NCBI GenBank assembly: GCA_910584965.1
Contig: CAJUDZ010000018.1
Span: forward strand, 1-64,000
Length of the DNA: 64,000 nucleotides
Direction of reading: 5' to 3'
Source of the DNA: an uncultured Lachnospiraceae bacterium
GTDB lineage: Bacteria > Bacillota > Clostridia > Lachnospirales > Lachnospiraceae
Within the stretch, counting starts at the first letter, position 1; every line of letters starts with the position of its first letter. Made by a program: the position numbers and the translations under genes. Positions 1 through 7,239 of the stretch are shown piece by piece. Under the pieces are notes generated by a model. That model was not told where the DNA came from. It made no database searches and saw nothing but the letters and a program-made list of their open reading frames with translations.

Positions 1-54
1 CCGAGTGATGATCTGGTTTAAGTCAGCTTCATCCTCAGCTAATAAAATACGCAT
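1..54 (-). CDS. Response regulator, N-terminus only (cut by window edge)
   Basis: Reads leftwards out of the window; only the first 18 codons are present (MRILLAEDEADLNQIITR). The hydrophobic strand followed by an acidic pocket (ED.AD) is the standard start of a CheY-like receiver domain, so this is probably a DNA-binding response regulator. An AGGAGCTGAGG ribosome site sits 5' of the ATG at 54. Output domain and partner kinase lie outside the window. Confidence 0.8.
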   Translation of the reverse strand, partial: MRILLAEDEADLNQIITR

Positions 55-281
55 AATCCTCAGCTCCTTTTCAGTTAATATAGCATATGTTATTCTGTTT
101 TTCAAACTTAATACTGGTCTATGAAACTATTATTTGCGTTAATAAATTATTTTTTGTCGCTTCGATACGCTTTTGTCCTGTCATGTAGCACTATCTTCCA
201 CAATAGAAATTCAATTCATCACTTGACAAGGCTGCATAGACCTGATTGATCATGATGAGATTCCTTCTTTTGAGCAGATAA

Positions 282-512
282 CGGGTATTCAGTTCGCAGG
301 CATCGGAAAACTATGACATTACCTATGAAGAAGACAGCGATTCGGAGGAGGAAGAAATTACCGCATATGTAAGAGTGGGTAACTCGCAGATTGTGTATCA
401 GATTTCCGGGGACAGCTATGAAAACCTGATGGCAGTATCCTATGATTCCCTTCGGCATCAGGAAGTATTCTCTGCAGATACAATGGATATTTTGCACAAA
501 ACAAGAAGTTAG
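282..512 (+). pseudogene. C-terminal remnant of a DUF4340-like protein
   Basis: An open frame of 76 codons with no usable start: it follows a TAA at 279 and runs to TAG at 510-512. It reads RVFSSQASENYDITYEEDSD... and later VRVGNSQIVYQISGDSY and SYDSLRHQEVF. That resembles the C-terminal repeats of DUF4340 envelope proteins, which often sit beside gliding/ABC-type membrane genes. No promoter, ribosome site or N-terminal part is visible, so I call it decayed. The family assignment is from memory of its wording, not a search. The first DtxR-type box overlaps its stop codon. Confidence 0.5.
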
Positions 513-523
513 TTTTCTCTAAC
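508..523. promoter_or_regulatory. Predicted DtxR-family box 1
   Basis: Palindrome GTTAG-TTTTCT-CTAAC. One of five boxes with the same arms and exactly 6 bp between them. It lies about 45 bp upstream of the feo -35 element and overlaps the stop codon of the decayed DUF4340 fragment. Confidence 0.55.
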
Positions 524-568
524 GTGTTGGTTAGTATGATGAAACTGTTATTAGTGATGAATATAGCG

Positions 569-597
569 TTGACAAAGTCTGTGCAACGTCATATCAT
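569..597 (+). promoter_or_regulatory. Sigma-70-type promoter of the feo operon
   Basis: TTGACA (569-574), a 17-bp spacer, then TATCAT (592-597). Transcription would start near 604, just before a DtxR-type box at 606-621, so a repressor bound there would block initiation. Confidence 0.7.
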
Positions 598-605
598 AAT
601 TAGTA

Positions 606-621
606 GTTAGCAAATGCTAAC
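606..621. promoter_or_regulatory. Predicted DtxR-family box 2
   Basis: GTTAG-CAAATG-CTAAC, a perfect inverted repeat sitting at the predicted transcription start of the feo operon. Confidence 0.65.
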
Positions 622-639
622 CCGCGTTTGATGCATTGG

Positions 640-655
640 GTTAGTGAAAACTAAT
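640..655. promoter_or_regulatory. Predicted DtxR-family box 3
   Basis: GTTAG-TGAAAA-CTAAT, same geometry as boxes 1 and 2, in the 5' leader of the first feoA. It lies 5' of the start chosen for feoA, which argues against the longer reading that begins at 644 inside the box. Confidence 0.6.
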
Positions 656-679
656 ACATATTTCAAAGAAGGTGAATGT

Positions 680-892
680 ATGATGCCGCTTACACTGGCA
701 GAAGTAGGAGAGGAAAATATTATCAGAAAAATCGGGGGAAAACAGGAAGTAAAGACACATTTGGAGAACCTCGGTTTTGTCGTGGGAGGTGTGGTCACGG
801 TGATAAACGCAATCGGAGGCAATGTCATTGTGAATGTGAAGGACTCCCGTATCGCAGTCAGCAAAGAGATGGCCCAGAAGATTATAATCTGA
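680..892 (+). CDS. feoA: FeoA-domain protein 1
   Basis: A 70-residue protein (MMPLTLAEVGEENI...) with the FeoA SH3-like pattern: an N-terminal 'L.L..VG', the turn HLENLGFVVGG and a C-terminal strand 'IAVSKEMAQKI'. FeoA is a small cytoplasmic partner of the ferrous-iron transporter FeoB. I start at ATG 680, which has GAAGGTGA just upstream; starting at 644 would place coding sequence over the box at 640-655. It is followed 33 bp later by a second feoA and then feoB, presumably as one operon. Confidence 0.85.
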   Translation: MMPLTLAEVGEENIIRKIGGKQEVKTHLENLGFVVGGVVTVINAIGGNVIVNVKDSRIAVSKEMAQKIII

Positions 893-925
893 GCGAAATA
901 TCAGGAAATGAGGAGGAAGAAGGAA

Positions 926-1153
926 ATGAAAACACTGAGAGACTCAAAGATCGGCGATACCGTCCGGGTTGTAAAGCTCCACGGAGAGGGAGCGGTCAAG
1001 CGCCGGATTATGGACATGGGACTGACAAAGGGTGTGGATGTGCAGATTCGCAAGATGGCGCCTTTGGGAGACCCGATTGAAGTGACCGTCCGCGGGTATG
1101 AACTTTCCATCAGGAAAGCGGATGCGGAGATGATTGAAGTAGAAAGCACATAA
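926..1153 (+). CDS. feoA: FeoA-domain protein 2
   Basis: A 75-residue protein with the clearer FeoA signature: 'IGDTVRVVKLHGEGAVKRRIMDMGLTKG' shows the G-x-R-RI-MG-LT-G pattern, followed by 'DPIEVTVRGYELSIRKADAEMI'. It should act on FeoB in the cytoplasm. An AGGAGG at 911-916 lies 9 bp before ATG 926, which is why I prefer it to the in-frame ATG at 908. Two feoA genes before feoB are common in Clostridia. This copy is closer to the canonical family than the first. Confidence 0.92.
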   Translation: MKTLRDSKIGDTVRVVKLHGEGAVKRRIMDMGLTKGVDVQIRKMAPLGDPIEVTVRGYELSIRKADAEMIEVEST

Positions 1154-1208
1154 ATCTTCGAAGATGTTTGTATAGTCGGGGCTTAACCCCTTTATTTTTA
1201 AATCAATA

Positions 1209-1224
1209 GTTAGATATGACTAAT
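1209..1224. promoter_or_regulatory. Predicted DtxR-family box 4
   Basis: GTTAG-ATATGA-CTAAT directly before the feoB ribosome site (AAAGGAGAGG). Having its own box suggests feoB is also transcribed from, or controlled at, this 90-bp gap. Confidence 0.6.
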
Positions 1225-1243
1225 ATAAAGGAGAGGAAAAATT

Positions 1244-3643
1244 ATGAATATGCGAATTGCTCTTGCGGGCAACCCAAACTGCGGAAAAACAACGCTGTTT
1301 AATGCCCTGACAGGCTCCAGCCAGTTTGTCGGAAACTGGCCGGGCGTTACGGTGGAAAAAAAGGAAGGAAAGTTAAAGAAGCATGATAGCGTGACCATCA
1401 CCGACCTGCCGGGAATCTATTCCCTTTCCCCTTATACACTGGAGGAAGTGGTGGCCAGAAACTATCTGATCAGTGAGCGTCCCGATGCGATTCTGAATAT
1501 TATTGACGGCACAAATCTGGAGAGAAATTTATATCTGACCACACAGCTTACGGAGCTTGGAATTCCTGTCGTTATTGCCATCAATATGATGGATGTGGTG
1601 GAGAAAAACGGCGACAAAATTAACACGGCGGAATTGTCAGGAGCTTTAGGATGCAGGGTAATGGAGATATCGGCCTTGAAAGGAAAGGGTATTATGGAGG
1701 CTGCAGAAGCGGCGATTGACGTGGCAAAAAACGGAAAGACCGTTCCCATGCATACCTTTTCCGGAACGGTGGAGCATGCCCTTGCCCATATTGAGGAAGC
1801 GTCGGTACACGGACTGCCGGAGGAACAGCAGCGGTGGTATGCCATCAAGCTGTTTGAACGGGATGACAAAGTATTAGAACAGATGAAGCTGAGTGAGTCT
1901 GTTCTTTCCCATATTGAAACGGACATAAAGGCGGTCGAGGAGGAAATGGACGACGACGCGGAATCCATTATCACCAACGAACGGTATGTTTATATCGGCA
2001 GTATTATCAAAAGCTGCTTAAAGAAAAAGTCCGCGGGAAAGCTGACCGGTTCCGATAAAATTGACAGGATAGTCACAAACCGTTTTCTGGGACTTCCGAT
2101 TTTTGCCGCCGTCATGTTCCTTGTGTATTATATATCTATGGTGACGGTAGGCGCCTCTGCCACGGACTGGGCAAATGACGGACTGTTCGGCGACGGATGG
2201 CATCTGTTTGGCATTGGCGCTTCCGCTTATGGCGAGGCTTCCGGGGAATACGGTGACGCGGCACTTATCGTGGATGGTTATGATGCTTATGAGGAAGAAA
2301 ACGGTGCGGCTCCCACAGGTGACTTCCCTTATGAGGTGGCGGATGATGAAACACTGGAAGTGAGGGTGGAAATGGCATCCCCTGCGGATTACGAGGCCGC
2401 ACTTGCGGTGATGGAACAGTATGGCGATGAACCGGATCCGGCAGCTTACGGCGTATGGGTTCCGGGTATACCGGTTCTTGTGGCTGATGCGCTTACGGCT
2501 GTAGGCGCGGCAGATTGGCTTGCGGGGCTGATTAATGACGGTATCGTCGCCGGAGTAGGCGCAGTGCTTGGCTTCGTTCCTCAGATGCTTGTTCTGTTCC
2601 TGCTCCTTGCGTTTCTGGAAGCATGCGGCTATATGGCGCGTATCGCTTTTGTGCTCGACCGGATTTTCCGTAAGTTCGGATTGTCCGGCAAGTCCTTTAT
2701 CCCGATGCTGATTGGCACCGGCTGCGGTATTCCGGGCATTATGGCATCTAGGACGATTGAGAACGAGCGTGACCGTCGCATGACGATTATGACGACGACA
2801 TTTATTCCCTGCGGCGCAAAGGTTCCGTTTATCTCTATGGTGGCGGGAGCGGTTTTCGGCGGTTCCGCATGGGTGGCAACGAGCGCATACTTTGTCGGTA
2901 TGGCGGCAATCATTATTTCCGGCATTATGTTAAAGAAAACAAAAATGTTTTCCGGCGATCCGGCTCCTTTCGTTATGGAGCTTCCGTCTTACCATATGCC
3001 GACTGCAGGCAACGTGCTGCGCTCTATGTGGGAACGCGGATGGTCCTTTATTAAGAAGGCGGGGACAATCATCATGCTTTCTACTATCGTTATCTGGTTT
3101 GCGACTTACTTTGGATTTACGCCGGAAGGCTTCCGGATGCTTGGTGAAGAGGAGATGAATCAGTCGCTTCTTGCGGCGGTCGGCGGCGCAATCGCGTGGA
3201 TTTTCATACCGCTGGGATGGGGAAACTGGCAGGCGGCAGTAGCTTCTATCACCGGACTTGTGGCGAAGGAAAATATCGTCGGCACGATGGGAATCCTCTA
3301 TCCCGGCGGATGGACTGAGATTGGTGCAAACTTCAGCATGATTGCGGGATATTCCTTCCTTGTGTTCAATCTTCTGTGCGCACCTTGTTTTGCGGCAATC
3401 GGCGCAATCAAACGGGAGATGAACAACACGAAATGGACGTGGTTCGCAATCGGTTACCAGTGCGGGCTGGCTTATGCGGCTGCGCTGATGGTAAATCAGA
3501 TTGGAGCGGCATTTACGGGAAATCTGAATGTTATCGGTCTGTTTGCAGCGGTTGTTATTTTTGGCGGTATGATTTATATGCTGTTCAGACCGTATAAGGA
3601 GGCGACGAAGCTGACCACAAAGGTGAAAATGGTAAATTCATAG
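1244..3643 (+). CDS. feoB: Ferrous iron transport GTPase FeoB
   Basis: A 799-residue membrane transporter that imports Fe2+. The N-terminal G domain has G1 GNPNCGKT (residues 9-16), the switch 'VGNWPGVTVEKKEG', G3 DLPG (54-57) and G4 NMMD (114-117). The membrane part has both gate segments, near 'ACGYMARIAF' and 'IPCGAKVPF'. Odd point: an acidic, Ala/Gly/Tyr-rich insert of about 90 residues (roughly 310-400) lies after the first membrane helix and is probably extracellular. It is preceded by two feoA genes and followed by a Cys-rich membrane protein. A box at 1209-1224 suggests iron repression. Confidence 0.97.
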   Translation: MNMRIALAGNPNCGKTTLFNALTGSSQFVGNWPGVTVEKKEGKLKKHDSVTITDLPGIYSLSPYTLEEVVARNYLISERPDAILNIIDGTNLERNLYLTTQLTELGIPVVIAINMMDVVEKNGDKINTAELSGALGCRVMEISALKGKGIMEAAEAAIDVAKNGKTVPMHTFSGTVEHALAHIEEASVHGLPEEQQRWYAIKLFERDDKVLEQMKLSESVLSHIETDIKAVEEEMDDDAESIITNERYVYIGSIIKSCLKKKSAGKLTGSDKIDRIVTNRFLGLPIFAAVMFLVYYISMVTVGASATDWANDGLFGDGWHLFGIGASAYGEASGEYGDAALIVDGYDAYEEENGAAPTGDFPYEVADDETLEVRVEMASPADYEAALAVMEQYGDEPDPAAYGVWVPGIPVLVADALTAVGAADWLAGLINDGIVAGVGAVLGFVPQMLVLFLLLAFLEACGYMARIAFVLDRIFRKFGLSGKSFIPMLIGTGCGIPGIMASRTIENERDRRMTIMTTTFIPCGAKVPFISMVAGAVFGGSAWVATSAYFVGMAAIIISGIMLKKTKMFSGDPAPFVMELPSYHMPTAGNVLRSMWERGWSFIKKAGTIIMLSTIVIWFATYFGFTPEGFRMLGEEEMNQSLLAAVGGAIAWIFIPLGWGNWQAAVASITGLVAKENIVGTMGILYPGGWTEIGANFSMIAGYSFLVFNLLCAPCFAAIGAIKREMNNTKWTWFAIGYQCGLAYAAALMVNQIGAAFTGNLNVIGLFAAVVIFGGMIYMLFRPYKEATKLTTKVKMVNS

Positions 3644-3714
3644 CGTGAAGAGACGGCCGGGAAGAAATCTGATTTCCGGCCCGATGAAAGATGATAATTG
3701 ACAGGGGGGATTTG

Positions 3715-3888
3715 ATGCTTACATGGTTTGTGGAAAATATGGCGACAATCATCATCAGTGCAGTTTTGATTATCGTGGCAGCTGCTGTTATTGCCAGTAT
3801 GGTACGCGACAAGAGAAAAGGAAAATCATCCTGTGGCTGCGGATGTCAGGGCTGCGCCATGAGAGGCGCCTGCCATCCGGGGGAGTAA
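3715..3888 (+). CDS. FeoB-associated Cys-rich membrane protein
   Basis: A 57-residue protein: one N-terminal membrane helix (residues about 8-30), a short basic stretch (RDKRKGK), then a cysteine cluster CGCGCQGCAMRGAC near the C-terminus. This matches the small 'FeoB-associated' family found beside feoB in Firmicutes; a role in handling iron at the pore is inferred. Start ATG 3715 is set by AGGGGGGA at 3702-3710; the ATG at 3691 lacks a ribosome site. It lies 71 bp after feoB. Confidence 0.88.
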   Translation: MLTWFVENMATIIISAVLIIVAAAVIASMVRDKRKGKSSCGCGCQGCAMRGACHPGE

Positions 3889-3892
3889 GCAT

Positions 3893-3930
3893 AACAACGG
3901 ACAGTTTGCAGAGCATACTGCCCGTTGTTT
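3893..3930 (+). terminator. Terminator of the feo operon
   Basis: AACAACGGACAG pairs with CTGCCCGTTGTT (one mismatch) across a 13-nt loop and runs into TTTAAAAA. It lies between the convergent feo operon and the DtxR-family gene. Confidence 0.6.
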
Positions 3931-3970
3931 AAAAATAGCGCGTGGCATAACGCGTTATAAAATCAGTGTT

Positions 3971-4363
3971 TTAGTCCTGCCTTAAAATAGACAGGATACA
4001 TTTTTTCATTGCTTCATAACTTTCCGGAGTGATATCATGTTCCATTTTACAGGCGTCGCTGGCTGCAATCTTGGGGTCGACGCCGAGATGGACCAGCCAG
4101 TCCGTAAGCAGGGTATGACGTTCGTAAATGCTTTCCGCGAGCTTTCGTCCTTCGTCTGTCAGATAAAGGTAGCCGTCCTCCGAAACGGTGATGTATCCGT
4201 GGTTCTTCAGATTTTTTACGGCAACGCTCACGCTTGGCTTTGAAAAATTCAGCTCGGTCGCCACATCGATGGAGCGCACCACAGAAAGGCGTTTGCTCAG
4301 GATAAGTATTGTTTCAAGGTAATCCTCAAGGGATTCCTCGGCTTTGTGCCGGATATAACTCAT
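3971..4363 (-). CDS. DtxR-family metal-dependent repressor
   Basis: A 130-residue protein with an N-terminal winged helix (residues about 8-70) and the DtxR metal-binding/dimerisation domain, but no C-terminal SH3-like domain, as in short MntR-type members. Candidate metal ligands are His83 and the set Cys105, Glu108, His109 (DACKMEH). Cysteine at that place is as in the iron sensors DtxR/IdeR, whereas MntR has glutamate, so I lean to iron sensing. It converges on the feo operon and diverges from the small-ORF block. Both neighbours carry GTTAG-N6-CTAAY boxes, the likely operators. Confidence 0.9.
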   Translation of the reverse strand: MSYIRHKAEESLEDYLETILILSKRLSVVRSIDVATELNFSKPSVSVAVKNLKNHGYITVSEDGYLYLTDEGRKLAESIYERHTLLTDWLVHLGVDPKIAASDACKMEHDITPESYEAMKKCILSILRQD

Positions 4364-4403
4364 AGTAAAACTGTACTCCTTTCAGGGACGAATCCGTAAG
4401 ATT

Positions 4404-4432
4404 ATCCTAACACTTTAGAGAAAGAGTTGCAA
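4404..4432 (-). promoter_or_regulatory. Promoter of the DtxR-family gene
   Basis: Read on the minus strand: TTGCAA, a 17-bp spacer, TAGGAT. It lies 40-70 bp before the start codon. There is no clear GTTAG-N6-CTAAY box over it, so autoregulation is not evident. Confidence 0.5.
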
Positions 4433-4488
4433 GTCATTTCATTTTATCAGCGGCTATATGAGATGTGCCGCATTTTTGTAAAACAGAA

Positions 4489-4504
4489 GTTAGCTATTGC
4501 TAAC
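4489..4504. promoter_or_regulatory. Predicted DtxR-family box 5
   Basis: GTTAG-CTATTG-CTAAC, extended by one pair on each side (A..T). It sits 5' of a run of small ORFs and places them in the same predicted metal regulon as feo. Confidence 0.6.
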
Positions 4505-4525
4505 TTAAAAGAGGAGAAATGACCC

Positions 4526-4606
4526 ATGGTTAAGATTGCAGTGGTCATTGACGGGATGGTGTGCGGGGTGTTTATACTGCTGCAGACGATCCGAAGGAAT
4601 CAGTAA
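4526..4606 (+). CDS. Possible 26-residue membrane peptide
   Basis: ATG 4526 to TAA 4606, reading MVKIAVVIDGMVCGVFILLQ then TIRRNQ. GAGGAGAAA at 4511-4519 is well placed. The sequence is one hydrophobic helix with a basic C-terminal end, typical of small regulatory or transporter-associated membrane peptides. It is the first ORF after the DtxR-type box at 4489. I do not recognise a family. Expression is unproven, and it may instead be the start of a gene broken by frameshift. Confidence 0.45.
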   Translation: MVKIAVVIDGMVCGVFILLQTIRRNQ

Positions 4607-4655
4607 TCATATCTTTAAGGGTTTACCACTATACTGCAGAGAAATCAAAAGAGGA

Positions 4656-4784
4656 ATGTCAGCGGGAAAAAGCCGGAAATTTGTAGAAAGCTATTTTGAG
4701 GGCAGCAGGAAAAACGCGATGGCAGCATTGCTGCAGAGTGCAAAATTATATGGCAAGTGGCCGGGCTGTTGTATATCGGCATGA
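4656..4784 (+). CDS. Possible 42-residue protein, unknown
   Basis: ATG 4656 follows AAGAGGA immediately. It reads MSAGKSRKFVESYFEGSRKN and ends KLYGKWPGCCISA. It could form an amphipathic helix with a C-terminal CC pair. No known family comes to mind. It lies 50 bp after the possible membrane peptide and 40 bp before the FlxA-like gene, so all three may be one transcript behind the DtxR-type box. Confidence 0.3.
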   Translation: MSAGKSRKFVESYFEGSRKNAMAALLQSAKLYGKWPGCCISA

Positions 4785-4823
4785 TTATATAGATAAAAAT
4801 GGAAAATGGTCAGAGAGGAAAAA

Positions 4824-5132
4824 ATGGAAACTAACAGTATCAATGGTATCAATACACAAATGGGGCAGATGGGAATGAAGCAGGCAGCAGATTCTTACAT
4901 CCGGAATAGTCAGAACCAGATTGCGAGTGCACAGAAACAGCTGCAGGAGCTTTCTTCCATCAAGGAAATGACGCAGGAAGAAAAGATGACGAAGCGGCAG
5001 GAATTGCAGCAGCAGATCAATGACCTGAATATGCAGTTAAGACAGTACCAGACAGAGCAGCACAGAGAAAAACAGCAGAAACAATCCTCCTTTGATGACA
5101 TGACAGGCGGACTTGCAGGAAAAGATCGATAA
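4824..5132 (+). CDS. FlxA-like coiled-coil protein
   Basis: A 102-residue, very polar protein (METNSINGINTQMGQMGMKQ...). Heptad-rich helices (residues about 20-85) with 'SSIKEMTQEEKMTKRQELQQQI.DLN' are characteristic of FlxA-like proteins, a small family named for a flagellar-regulon gene; molecular function is unclear. Start ATG 4824 follows AGAGGAAAAA. The C-terminus may be altered: a +1 frame continues as another polar helix (5113-5349), so a frameshift near 5110 is possible. Confidence 0.6.
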   Translation: METNSINGINTQMGQMGMKQAADSYIRNSQNQIASAQKQLQELSSIKEMTQEEKMTKRQELQQQINDLNMQLRQYQTEQHREKQQKQSSFDDMTGGLAGKDR

Positions 5133-5349
5133 CATTACCCAAAATATAAGAGATAAGATAAAAGAAACACAAGATACCATATCGGATTATCAAAAGGCTG
5201 AACAGGATAAAACCGATAAAACACCGGAGAAGAAAGAGGATGAAAAAGAGAACGGAACGAATGTTGTTTCGGAAGAAGACGGACATGTTGCGGTTAAGTC
5301 TGCTGAAAATGCGAATACAGGCGTTGCGGCACAAAAAGAAAAGGAATGA
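5113..5349 (+). CDS. Possible polar helical ORF or frameshifted tail of the FlxA-like gene
   Basis: Opens with TTG 5113 inside the end of the FlxA-like gene; 78 residues, rich in Lys, Glu and Asp (QEKIDNITQNIRDKIKETQD...). The only upstream ribosome-like site is AGGCGG. Composition matches the preceding gene, so it could be a translationally coupled small protein or the original C-terminus after a one-base change. It ends 58 bp before a good terminator. I cannot choose between these from sequence alone. Confidence 0.35.
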   Translation: MQEKIDNITQNIRDKIKETQDTISDYQKAEQDKTDKTPEKKEDEKENGTNVVSEEDGHVAVKSAENANTGVAAQKEKE

Positions 5350-5406
5350 TAAAATGATAAAAAACGGTGAAGCAGGACGGCATACGGATGACAATCACAA
5401 ACAAAG

Positions 5407-5448
5407 CAGCGGTAAAACTGTCATCACGCAGTTATACCGCTGTTTTTT
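5407..5448 (+). terminator. Intrinsic terminator after the FlxA-like block
   Basis: CAGCGGTAAAACTG pairs with CAGTTATACCGCTG (one mismatch) over an 8-nt loop, followed by six T. Confidence 0.85.
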
Positions 5449-5619
5449 AAAAATTAATCCGTATTTCGTTTTGTTAATAACGGTTAAAAGATGATTCTAA
5501 ATATCCATGATCAATCAAAACGCGCTTCCTGATTCAGCATGAAGAATTCAGCGCCAACCGGCTTGCAGCAGTCTCTCCAGGGCCTGTTCCTCATAATGTT
5601 CCAAAAAACACGTTGAAGC

Positions 5620-7206
5620 TTATAGGTTGGCAAAGGTTATGGTCTCTTTTTCCAGCTCGGCGGCCACTTTGTGGTTTGTGTCCATCCGCCTGGTAATTTC
5701 CGTCATGTCGGTCACCAGACGCTGTGTGCTGTCAGCTACGCCGGAAATACCGGCAGCCCCTTCGTCGATGGCCGTTGTGATGGTTTCTATGGCGTCAACG
5801 ATTTCAGACATGGAACTTTTCAGGCCGCAGGCACTTGCATTAAACGAATCCATGGTCTGCCGGATATAGGCGGCATCATCCTGATATTGCTGCCCGGAAG
5901 CGACGAAAGTGAGAAATTCCTTTAAGATGGACTCCTCTATGTAGGTGACCAGATTCTGCGCGTTTTCGGAAAGATTGTAAACGGCGTGGGTTACGGTTTT
6001 GTTGACTTCCTGAATGTGGTTTGCGGTTTCGCTGCTGGAAGCTGCGAGCTGGCGGATTTCACCTGCCACTACCGCGAAGCCTCTGCCGGATTCTCCGGCT
6101 CTTGCCGCTTCCACGGCGGCGTTTAAGGCAATCAGGTTGGTCTTGGAAGCGATTTCAAGGATGTCGTGTGTAAGGTTGTTTACCTGATCGACGCTACGGC
6201 TGCCCTCGATCGCCTCATTTAAGACATCCAGAATTTCTCTGACTTTGGCGTTGGTATTATCCAGACTTTTCTGCGCAGACTGTCCCATTTTTTCGGCCCG
6301 CGTATTCATGGCGCCGCAGTAAGCAGTGATTTTTTCACATTCATCAGCCATATTTTGGGAATCTGACTGCACATTTTTGGCGTTTTGGTTGATGTGGGAA
6401 GCGCTGTCTGACACTTCCTGGATGGTTGCGGACAGTTCTTCGGCAAGAGCGGATAAATCGGCGGCGTTATTGCTGGAAGTCTGTGTGCGGTATAATACTT
6501 CCTCCACTACGCCGCTGATGCGCCCGGAGCAGTCCTGCAGCGTGTCGAGGACACCCGCAATGGGTTTGACTACGGATCTTAAAATAAGGGAGACTGTCAT
6601 CAGAACGAGAATAATGCAGGCAAGGGTGGATGCGCCGTTTGTAATCATGGAACTGAGATAAACGGAAGCAAGCTGTGTTCTGGCCTGTTCAGTCCGCGTG
6701 CTGATGGATTCATCCAGAATACGGATGCCGTTTTCCACAGCGGTGTTGCAGGAAGCCACATCGCCGTTGGCAAAGGCATAAGCATCCTGCGTTTTGCTGG
6801 CGGCGCTGGCGCATACAAGGAAAACGAGAGAATGCTTCAGGGAATCATAATCCGAAAGCAGTTTATTGTAGGTGTCCCTGTCGTCATCACTGATATAGAT
6901 TTCATAATCTGACAGCATGCGGTCCAGCTCTTTTTCGGCATTCTTTATGTCGTTGACAAGGGTAATCATGGTGTTATAGTCGGTAGCCACGATATGGGAC
7001 AGCGCCATCTTATGTATATTCATAACGGACTGGTGAATCTGGGCCAGATGGGTTTTTCCCTCCATATAATTGTCGGCAATGTTTGCGGCATTATCATTGA
7101 CATTTTTGATATTTGTAACTGCCAGCAGATTGGATATGAGCGCTACTATTCCAAGCAGGGCAATGGGCAGTATTAAACGATATTTAATGTTTAATTTTTT
7201 CTTCAT
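5620..7206 (-). CDS. Methyl-accepting chemotaxis protein
   Basis: A 528-residue transmembrane chemoreceptor. Order: short cytoplasmic tail, TM1 (about 10-30), periplasm-side helical sensor of the four-helix-bundle type (about 31-185), TM2 (about 187-214), a HAMP-like linker, then the signalling coiled coil. The hairpin tip has the conserved 'IASKTNLIALNAAVEAARAGESGRGFAVVA' pattern that binds CheA/CheW. Start ATG 7206 follows GGAGG; the TTG at 7224 belongs to that ribosome site. The upstream gene on the same strand, 33 bp away, is a sugar-binding lipoprotein, so ligand-loaded binding protein may be the signal. Confidence 0.95.
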   Translation of the reverse strand: MKKKLNIKYRLILPIALLGIVALISNLLAVTNIKNVNDNAANIADNYMEGKTHLAQIHQSVMNIHKMALSHIVATDYNTMITLVNDIKNAEKELDRMLSDYEIYISDDDRDTYNKLLSDYDSLKHSLVFLVCASAASKTQDAYAFANGDVASCNTAVENGIRILDESISTRTEQARTQLASVYLSSMITNGASTLACIILVLMTVSLILRSVVKPIAGVLDTLQDCSGRISGVVEEVLYRTQTSSNNAADLSALAEELSATIQEVSDSASHINQNAKNVQSDSQNMADECEKITAYCGAMNTRAEKMGQSAQKSLDNTNAKVREILDVLNEAIEGSRSVDQVNNLTHDILEIASKTNLIALNAAVEAARAGESGRGFAVVAGEIRQLAASSSETANHIQEVNKTVTHAVYNLSENAQNLVTYIEESILKEFLTFVASGQQYQDDAAYIRQTMDSFNASACGLKSSMSEIVDAIETITTAIDEGAAGISGVADSTQRLVTDMTEITRRMDTNHKVAAELEKETITFANL

Positions 7207-7239
7207 AATCCCTGTATCCTCCAAAAGAAATATATGCTT

